Positions 18,799 through 25,454 of a DNA stretch of 64,000 nucleotides are shown here, piece by piece. Location of the stretch: the NCBI RefSeq assembly GCF_016595495.1, contig NZ_JAENIM010000043.1:90811-154810 (forward strand), given 5' to 3'. A program made the translations under genes and the position numbers. The stretch's first letter is position 1. Each line of letters begins with the position of its first letter. Below the pieces are notes generated by a model. That model had not been told where the DNA came from. It did not search any database and saw nothing but the letters and a program-made list of their open reading frames with translations. This stretch comes from Persicirhabdus sediminis. Lineage in GTDB: Bacteria > Verrucomicrobiota > Verrucomicrobiia > Verrucomicrobiales > Akkermansiaceae.

Positions 18799-21072
18799 AT
18801 GAAGACTATAATGAAAACTTATCTCAATTCATATAGAGGGGCATTGACGAGGTCCTTTCTATTACCATTGGCTGCCTTAATGGTGGGGGTCTCAACTAAC
18901 AATCTAGCTGCGCAGGAATGGAATGGACCATCTGACTGGGCGAAATTTGATGTTGCTGCACGCCGGGCTGTGTGGGTTTGGAATCCAGTCTCCATGGACG
19001 GGACAACAGACCAAAACAAAAACTGGGACGGGAGCAAAAACTCGAAGATCCGATTTTTTGAAAACTATAAAGGTTCGCGAGATCTGTTTTTTGATTTCTG
19101 TGAGAACAAATCTATCCGTGTTGTCTACATGTTTGTAGGTATCTATCAGTATCGTTCTGCAGACTATACGGCTGGGGTATTTCCCTATGAGGAAGAAAAT
19201 ATGTTGCCCTTTATGGAGGAGGCGAACGCCCGTGGGATTCAGGTTTGGTACATGTATTATCTGAACGACACTAGGGATAGTACGACACTCAATGGCAATA
19301 CTAACCAGATCGTTAGAATCGCACAGACGGTAGATAACTTTAATAAAAAGTACCCGAATGCACGCTTTGCAGGCATTCATTGTGACCAGGAACCTAACGA
19401 TGAAAGCGTTTATCCGGGGCTCTTGAATAATACCAAAAAAGCCTACGACTGGATTGAGGAGTCAGGTTCCGATTTGCTCACTTCACAAGCACTGCGGCCA
19501 AAATGGCGCAATCAGGAAGTGACTTGGAATGGTGAGACCAAGGTGATGAACGAGCACATGCAGGATTGGCTGCATCACAGTGTATTGATGGCTTATAGCG
19601 ACGAACCTAGCACGGTTGATTCTTGGTCATCTGCGGTGATCGATTATGCGGATTCCATTGGCCGCAAAGCTGCGATTGGTAGTGAGGTGGCTGATCTATC
19701 AGGATTTGCTTACGATGCTTCTGGCGAGACTTGGTATGAAGAAATTCAGGCTGAAAGTGCGGAAACTCGCTTCAAAGTGGGGTCAGCTGATTTTGTGACA
19801 TGGGAAGACATGATGCATTCAGTGGTGGATAAACATGAAGCCACGCCGAGCTTCGACCGCATGGCGATTCACGGCTACTCGCAGTATTTCAGGCATTGGT
19901 TTGGCGACTTGCCGCGCGACTACCTGCTAGGTCTGGAAGGCGGTGTTTACGACTCCGCTGTTATTAACCCAGAGAAAGTGGATCTCACTGTGGATACTTG
20001 TGAGCTGTTTGGCTATGTTCCAAATCCAGATGCTAACCGTCACCCAGTAGCTTATGCAGGGGAGAACCGCGCCATTTTTGATAGCGATGGCAAAGTGGGT
20101 GAGATGGTTGAGTTAGACGGTAGTGGTTCTACCGATGATGTAGGTATTGTTAGCTACATCTGGACGCGAGATGGCGTGGAAATTGCCACTGGAATGAAGC
20201 CTACCATATTTCTAGCAGATGGTGAGCATGTGATCACTCTGGAGGTTACCGATGGTGGCGGATTGAGCCGTACCCATGAGGTGATGATTGATGTTTTTGC
20301 TCCCTTCAGCGTGACGCCAGCATTGTTCGAGGAGGATTTTGAAACGGCGACGCCGGGATTTGATCAATTGGATCCAGCTAAAGGTTGGGAGCAGGTGAGT
20401 AAAACTAACTACGTGGGCATAGGCGACTATGGTCCAGACGGTTCACAAGCAGTGAGCTTGAGTGATCAACGTGGCTGGATTAACCAAGCGATAGATACGA
20501 CCGGTTATAAAGCGATTACCGTGAGCTTTGATCTAAAAGTAGAAGGGTATGCTGATGGTAAATCTGGTACCGTTAGGTATTCCAAGGATGCGGGTAAAAA
20601 CTGGATCGAAGTAGCTGGCTATGACAATACCCATACCGAATATCAGCGCTATTCGGTGAAATTTCCAGCTGATGCGGAAGACAACCCAGACTTCATCCTG
20701 CGCTTCCATTCGTTAGGTGATAACAAGACAGATATTACTTATGTTGATAATATCATCGTTACAGCGATATCGATCGATGGCGGCGATGGCGGCGATGGCG
20801 GCGATGGCGGAGTAGACGAGCCAGGTGAAGCGTACATGAAAGTGATGGAATCTGGCTTCCATCTGGGTGGCGTCGATGGATCTGGCCGCTCAGTGCGGCT
20901 GAAGTGGGGCAGTGCTTTAAGTGACCGCTATACGATCTGGACTTCAGAGGATCTCGTTGAATGGAGCGAAGAAGTTAGTGACATTGCCTCTGGTGGAGAA
21001 GTGACTGAGTTGGAGTTTACACCTTCGGAGCTGAGCTCGGATAAGCGATTCTTCCAGATTCGCAAAAATTAA
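18799..21072 (+). CDS. Secreted TIM-barrel hydrolase-like protein, paralogue 3 of 5 (multidomain)
   Basis: 757 residues; a second ATG four codons in gives the MKTYLN start seen in relatives. The signal peptide ends near NNLAAQEW. Domain order matches paralogue 2: barrel with FAGIHCDQEPN and HHSVLMAYS, PKD-like (MVELDGSGSTDDVGIVSYIW), jelly roll (EDFETATPGFDQLDPAKGW), a Gly-Gly-Asp linker at 20776-20811, and the C-terminal YTIWTSEDLVEWSEE module ending RFFQIRKN. The C-terminal module differs more from paralogues 2 and 4 than those two differ from each other. Function is inferred as for paralogue 1. Confidence 0.72.
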   Translation: MKTIMKTYLNSYRGALTRSFLLPLAALMVGVSTNNLAAQEWNGPSDWAKFDVAARRAVWVWNPVSMDGTTDQNKNWDGSKNSKIRFFENYKGSRDLFFDFCENKSIRVVYMFVGIYQYRSADYTAGVFPYEEENMLPFMEEANARGIQVWYMYYLNDTRDSTTLNGNTNQIVRIAQTVDNFNKKYPNARFAGIHCDQEPNDESVYPGLLNNTKKAYDWIEESGSDLLTSQALRPKWRNQEVTWNGETKVMNEHMQDWLHHSVLMAYSDEPSTVDSWSSAVIDYADSIGRKAAIGSEVADLSGFAYDASGETWYEEIQAESAETRFKVGSADFVTWEDMMHSVVDKHEATPSFDRMAIHGYSQYFRHWFGDLPRDYLLGLEGGVYDSAVINPEKVDLTVDTCELFGYVPNPDANRHPVAYAGENRAIFDSDGKVGEMVELDGSGSTDDVGIVSYIWTRDGVEIATGMKPTIFLADGEHVITLEVTDGGGLSRTHEVMIDVFAPFSVTPALFEEDFETATPGFDQLDPAKGWEQVSKTNYVGIGDYGPDGSQAVSLSDQRGWINQAIDTTGYKAITVSFDLKVEGYADGKSGTVRYSKDAGKNWIEVAGYDNTHTEYQRYSVKFPADAEDNPDFILRFHSLGDNKTDITYVDNIIVTAISIDGGDGGDGGDGGVDEPGEAYMKVMESGFHLGGVDGSGRSVRLKWGSALSDRYTIWTSEDLVEWSEEVSDIASGGEVTELEFTPSELSSDKRFFQIRKN
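20776..20811 (+). repeat. Four 9-bp GATGGCGGC units encoding a (DGG)n linker
   Basis: Four tandem GATGGCGG(C/A) units encode an Asp-Gly-Gly linker between the jelly roll and the C-terminal module of paralogue 3. Paralogues 2 and 4 have short non-repetitive linkers at this point, so this one can vary in length by slippage. Confidence 0.85.
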
Positions 21073-21089
21073 GACGCGTTTTATTTAGC

Positions 21090-21129
21090 AGCCCCATGTC
21101 GATTTTAAACAGATCGGCATGGGGCTTTA
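21090..21129 (+). terminator. Terminator after paralogue 3
   Basis: Long stem AGCCCCATG.CGAT/ATCGGCATGGGGCT followed by TTAT, 18 bp after the stop codon. Confidence 0.75.
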
Positions 21130-21230
21130 TTGATTTAGTTTTTACTAGTGAAATTTCCAATTAAAATTTCGCAACTTTCTGAGGACATGGTGGTTTGCGA
21201 GCCAGCGTTTATAGCTAGCTATTTTTTATC

Positions 21231-23459
21231 ATGAAAACCGAGATTCATTCACATCGATGGCCATTCAGGCAGAAGAAATTATTATTCATCGTAGCCATGT
21301 TGATGAATGCTTTATCATGCACGGCATTGCAGGCAGCGGAATGGAATGGTTCATCTGGCTGGGCAAAATTTGACGTCGAGGCTCGGCGCGCGATGTGGGT
21401 ATGGAATCCAGTGTCGGTAGATGGCGATAAAACGGCTAACAGAAACTGGGATGGAACCAAAAATGCCAAGGAGCAATTTTTTGCTAACTACAAAGGATCA
21501 AGGGACATGTTCTTTGATTTCTGTGAGAACAAATCTATCCGTGTGGTGTATATGTTCACAGGTACCTATCAGTGGACAAATTACGACAGCGGCACGCTTG
21601 ATTACGCCATCGAGAACATGCTCCCATTTCTAACTGAGGCTAGAGCGCGAGGCATCCAGATCTGGTACATGTATTACCTAAATGATGATAGGGATAGCGC
21701 TACCTTGGTCAACAATACTGATCAGATACTAACAATTGCTCAGGCGGTAGATACTTTCAATCGCGACTACCCTGAGGCAAGTTTTGCAGGTATTCATTGT
21801 GACCAAGAGCCAGACGATACGGATGTCTATACAGGCCTGCTAGATAATACCAAGAAAGCGTACGAATGGATTGAGGAGTCAGGCTCAAAGTTGCTCACCT
21901 CACAAGCGCTGCGTCCCACATGGAGAAATCAGGACATTACTTGGAATGGTGAGACGAAGATCATGAACCAGCACATGCAGGATTGGCTGCACCACAGCGT
22001 GCTGATGGCCTATAGCGATACGCCAAACACTGTCTACACCTGGTCTAACCAAGTGATCACTTATGCCGAAAGCCTCGGTCGTACCGCTGCTATCGGTAGT
22101 GAACTAGCAGATCTAGAAGATGCCTGGACCAATGCCGATAAAGAAACTTGGTATGAAGAGGTCAGCGGAGAAAACGAAGCAACACGCTTTCAGGTAGGCT
22201 CAACAAATGGCACCACTTGGGAAGACATGATGCATGAAGTGGTTAACCGCTACGAGGACAACGCTGGTTTTGATCGCATGGTGATTCATACCTATTCATG
22301 GTACTTCAAGCATTGGTTTGGCGACTACCCGCGTGACCACTTGCTCGGCCTAGAAGATGGCGTTTACGATTCTGATTCCAATATTTTTGAGAAAGTGGAT
22401 CTGGGGGTAGATAGTCGTCCTTTGGTTGAGTACGTTTGGAATGGTTACCCCATTGCTGATGCTGGGGGCTATCAGTTTGTTTACGATACCGATGGCGAGG
22501 TAGGCGAAATGGTTGAGCTGGATGGTAGCGGATCAATAGCGGGATCTGAGATTGTTAGCTATGTGTGGAGCAAAGATGAAGTGGAAATTGCCAGCGGCGT
22601 GAATCCTACGGTTTTCCTAACGGATGGAGTCAATGTGATCAGTCTAGTGGTGACTGACATTGATGGTTTGAGCAGCTCTAGCGAAGTAACGATAGACGTT
22701 TCGCCGTATTCAGCTAGCAGCGGGTTTCTCTTCTCAGATGATTTTAATTCAGCGACAGTTGGAAATGACGGTGTGCCAGATCCAGCTAAGGGATGGGTTT
22801 ACGGCATTGGCATTTATATGGGCAATAAGGATGGACCAGATAACTCACCGGGTGCTCGCTTGCGTCACAACAATGGAAGCATGCTCAAGGCGATTGATAC
22901 CACTGGGCGCAAAGACATCACTATCAGCTTTGATGTGAAAACTGAAAATTATGCTGATGACGAAAGTGGCACCTTAAAGTGGTCTGCTGATGGTGGTTCT
23001 AGCTGGACGGTGATTGCGACCTATGACAATAGCCACGAGACCTACTTCAGCGAATCTATCACCTTCCCAGCTGAGGCAAATGATAACCCTGATTTTCAGT
23101 TCATATTCGCTTCACATGGCAGTGACAATCTAGATCGGCTGTACATCGACAATGTGATTGTAACGGGTACCTTGATCGATGGCGGTAACGACTCTGAAAC
23201 TAACGAATCTTACATGCAAGTGGTGGGGGCTGAGTTTAGCCTAACTGGATCAAATGGTTCGAGTGGCGCCAATGATTCGGTGACGTTGAAATGGGGCAGT
23301 GCCGATAGTGAAAGCTACTCTATCTGGTCATCGGTCGACTTGGATAATTGGACTGAAGAAGTGAGTAACATCAGCTCTGCTGGAGAAATGACCGAGTTGG
23401 AGTTCACTCCATCGGTGGTTGATTCGGATAAACGCTTTTTCCAGATTCGCCAAAACTAG
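21231..23459 (+). CDS. Secreted TIM-barrel hydrolase-like protein, paralogue 4 of 5 (multidomain)
   Basis: 742 residues. The signal peptide ends NALSCTALQA-AEW, almost as in paralogue 2. The barrel domain (about 36-400) has FAGIHCDQEPD and HHSVLMAYS. A PKD-like domain (MVELDGSGSIAGSEIVSYVW) is followed by a jelly roll of a different subtype (DDFNSATVGNDGVPDPAKGW) and the C-terminal module YSIWSSVDLDNWTEE, ending RFFQIRQN. The tail of the barrel lacks the usual LPLFG and reads SRPLVEYVWNGYP. It is likely a secreted polysaccharide-active protein, by inference. Confidence 0.72.
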   Translation: MKTEIHSHRWPFRQKKLLFIVAMLMNALSCTALQAAEWNGSSGWAKFDVEARRAMWVWNPVSVDGDKTANRNWDGTKNAKEQFFANYKGSRDMFFDFCENKSIRVVYMFTGTYQWTNYDSGTLDYAIENMLPFLTEARARGIQIWYMYYLNDDRDSATLVNNTDQILTIAQAVDTFNRDYPEASFAGIHCDQEPDDTDVYTGLLDNTKKAYEWIEESGSKLLTSQALRPTWRNQDITWNGETKIMNQHMQDWLHHSVLMAYSDTPNTVYTWSNQVITYAESLGRTAAIGSELADLEDAWTNADKETWYEEVSGENEATRFQVGSTNGTTWEDMMHEVVNRYEDNAGFDRMVIHTYSWYFKHWFGDYPRDHLLGLEDGVYDSDSNIFEKVDLGVDSRPLVEYVWNGYPIADAGGYQFVYDTDGEVGEMVELDGSGSIAGSEIVSYVWSKDEVEIASGVNPTVFLTDGVNVISLVVTDIDGLSSSSEVTIDVSPYSASSGFLFSDDFNSATVGNDGVPDPAKGWVYGIGIYMGNKDGPDNSPGARLRHNNGSMLKAIDTTGRKDITISFDVKTENYADDESGTLKWSADGGSSWTVIATYDNSHETYFSESITFPAEANDNPDFQFIFASHGSDNLDRLYIDNVIVTGTLIDGGNDSETNESYMQVVGAEFSLTGSNGSSGANDSVTLKWGSADSESYSIWSSVDLDNWTEEVSNISSAGEMTELEFTPSVVDSDKRFFQIRQN

Positions 23460-23719
23460 AGCGAAGTTATTTTTTCATCCCCATGTTCTACCATGCTGAT
23501 TGTTAACTAGCTGGCATGGGTTACATCTCAAACTAACAAAATGACTGGTTCAGCCAGCTGAGATTCATATTGGAATCAGCTAGCTGGCGGTCATTTTTTA
23601 TTAATTTACAGGTCGAGCTGAAATGCTTAGTTAGCTGAGCATTTCAGCACATTTATTAGAAACTTTATGAGATTGATGAGGTTTGATTAGGAGCTGTTAT
23701 GGACTGCTATTTTACTATC

Positions 23720-24931
23720 ATGAAAACCATTATAAATTCGTCGAAGAGCACATTGAGGCTACTTTTTACTTCAATTGTAGGAGCCTTAAGTGCCGCAATC
23801 ATGCTGGTTGGTGTTGCGCGTGCCGCTGAATGGAATGGCCCGTCTGACTGGGCTAAGTTTGACGTTGAGGCTCGCCGCGCGATGTGGGTATGGAATCCAG
23901 TCTCCGTAGCTGGCAACAAACAAGCTAACAAGATCTGGGACGGATCAAAAAATGCCTCTGATCGTTTTTACAAAAACTACAAAGGGTCGATGGATATGTT
24001 CTTTGATTTTTGTGAGAACAAATCGATCCGAGTGGTTTATATGTTTGGTGGCACCTATCAGTGGTCAGATTACAGCCGTGGCAAGTTAGACCAAGGGCTT
24101 GTGATGAAGTCATTTTTGGAAGAGGCCAATGATCGTGGCATCCAGATTTGGTACATGTATTACCTGAATGATGATAGAGATACCCGCAGCATGTTGGAGA
24201 ATACCAACCAGATTTTGGAGATTGCTCAGGCAGTAGATAAATTTAACAAAAGGTACCCGAAGGCACGTTTTGCAGGCATCCACTGTGACCAAGAGCCAAA
24301 TAAACCGCAAGTTTACCCGGGCTTGCTGGATAATACCAAAAAGGCATTCGACTGGGTGGAGAGCACTGGCTCGGACCTGCTGCTCTCACAGGCGCTGCGA
24401 CCAAAGTGGTTTAACCAAAGCCTGAAGTGGAATGGTGAGACGAAGACGATGAACCAGCACATGCAAGATTGTCTGCACCACAGTGTGTTGATGGCTTACA
24501 ATGACAAACCTGAGACGGTGTACAAGTGGTCTAAGGAAGTGGTTGATTACGCAACTAAGATTGGCCGTAAGGCGGCGATTGGTAGCGAGCTAGCTGACCT
24601 CAAAGGGGCATGGCCTAACTCTGATAAAGAGACTTGGTGGGAAGAAGTTAGAGCTGAATCAGATGAGACTCGTTTTAAGGTGGGCTCGTCTAAATCGGTG
24701 ACTTGGGAAGACATGATGCACGAGGTGGTGAAGCGCGAATCTGGCAAGGAGGGATTTGATCGCCTAGCTATCCATACCTACTCGCAGTATTTCTATCATT
24801 GGTTTGGCGATTATCCGCGTGACTACATCCTGTCACTTCCGGGTAAGAAGTATGACTCTAGAAAAAATAACCCAGACAAGGTTAGGCTGACTAAAGACGT
24901 CTTGCCGCTGTGTGGCGTTGGGCCAAAATAG
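23720..24931 (+). CDS. Secreted TIM-barrel hydrolase-like protein, paralogue 5 of 5 (single domain)
   Basis: 403 residues from the ATG at 23720, which gives the MKT start shared with the other four; an ATG at 23699 would add seven residues before it. The signal peptide ends GVARA-AEW. Like paralogue 1 it stops after the barrel (LPLCGVGPK) and has no PKD, jelly-roll or C-terminal module. FAGIHCDQEPN, HHSVLMAYN, AIGSELADL and VTWEDMMH are conserved. In MQDCLHHS a Trp present in the other four copies is Cys. The array is thus symmetric: single-domain copies outside, three multidomain copies inside. Confidence 0.72.
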   Translation: MKTIINSSKSTLRLLFTSIVGALSAAIMLVGVARAAEWNGPSDWAKFDVEARRAMWVWNPVSVAGNKQANKIWDGSKNASDRFYKNYKGSMDMFFDFCENKSIRVVYMFGGTYQWSDYSRGKLDQGLVMKSFLEEANDRGIQIWYMYYLNDDRDTRSMLENTNQILEIAQAVDKFNKRYPKARFAGIHCDQEPNKPQVYPGLLDNTKKAFDWVESTGSDLLLSQALRPKWFNQSLKWNGETKTMNQHMQDCLHHSVLMAYNDKPETVYKWSKEVVDYATKIGRKAAIGSELADLKGAWPNSDKETWWEEVRAESDETRFKVGSSKSVTWEDMMHEVVKRESGKEGFDRLAIHTYSQYFYHWFGDYPRDYILSLPGKKYDSRKNNPDKVRLTKDVLPLCGVGPK

Positions 24932-24960
24932 GTGAGCTAACAAGCTGATAAAATTTACCC

Positions 24961-24999
24961 ACAGCGTGGTGACTGACTAAGTCACGACGCTGTTTTTTT
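24961..24999 (+). terminator. Terminator after paralogue 5, overlapping the convergent gene
   Basis: Stem ACAGCGT.GTGACT/AGTCAC.ACGCTGT followed by seven T. The right arm also encodes the last codons (KKTAS-stop) of the minus-strand gene at 24982-25251. Confidence 0.85.
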
Positions 25000-25251
25000 G
25001 TGTTCATCTGGATGGGCGCTTTCACGCTTTTTCAAACATTGCAGGTGGTTTTGATAGAACTGAAGTCGTTCTTCATCGGTGAGCTGCTTCATCCACGCTA
25101 ACCTTTCAGCTAGGGGGAGCTTTCTGATTTCGCGCAGCTGGCAGTGGCTGGGGGCATCATTTGGCGAAAATGGGCACGCGATCGTGAGTCCGAAGATGAT
25201 CGATTTTAAGTCGTCGACCTCGTGCTGGTTGCTAGGATTTGGTTTGGCCAT
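24982..25251 (-). CDS. Small conserved Verrucomicrobia-type protein of unknown function
   Basis: 89 residues without signal peptide or membrane segment. The core IIFGLTIACPF...SHCQLREIRKLP, then RLAWMKQLTDEERLQFYQNHLQCL, matches a small cytoplasmic family I recall as common in Verrucomicrobia. Its spaced cysteines (CPF, HCQL, QCL) could bind metal. The function is unknown. It is convergent with the paralogue array and shares its terminator sequence. Confidence 0.72.
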   Translation of the reverse strand: MAKPNPSNQHEVDDLKSIIFGLTIACPFSPNDAPSHCQLREIRKLPLAERLAWMKQLTDEERLQFYQNHLQCLKKRESAHPDEHKKTAS

Positions 25252-25346
25252 GATAGAAACCTGATTGAGTTGTTAAGTATTCTAGCTGAGCTTGCTGGGA
25301 AATGCTAGTTCAGAGTGAAGTTAGTTTGTTAGCTCGGCGCGCTGGC

Positions 25347-25397
25347 AAAAAAAATCCAGCTGGAGAATGACCTGTGGTGGATCATTTCCAGCTGGAA
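25347..25397 (-). terminator. Terminator of the first glycosidase-like gene
   Basis: The arms TCCAGCTGGAGAATGA and TCATTTCCAGCTGGA pair over 15 positions; on the minus strand a run of eight T follows. Each arm itself contains the palindrome CCAGCTGG. An almost identical copy ends the paralogous gene at 28723-28771. Confidence 0.85.
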
Positions 25398-25454
25398 AGG
25401 AAGTTGAGCTGGCTGGTGAGTGAGTTCTACCAGCCAGCTGAAATTACTGAGTCA

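Noticed and set aside
23482..23523. Hairpin CCATG...CATGG after paralogue 4 as a terminator
   Set aside because: The stem is only six base pairs, the loop is about 30 bases and no T-run follows.
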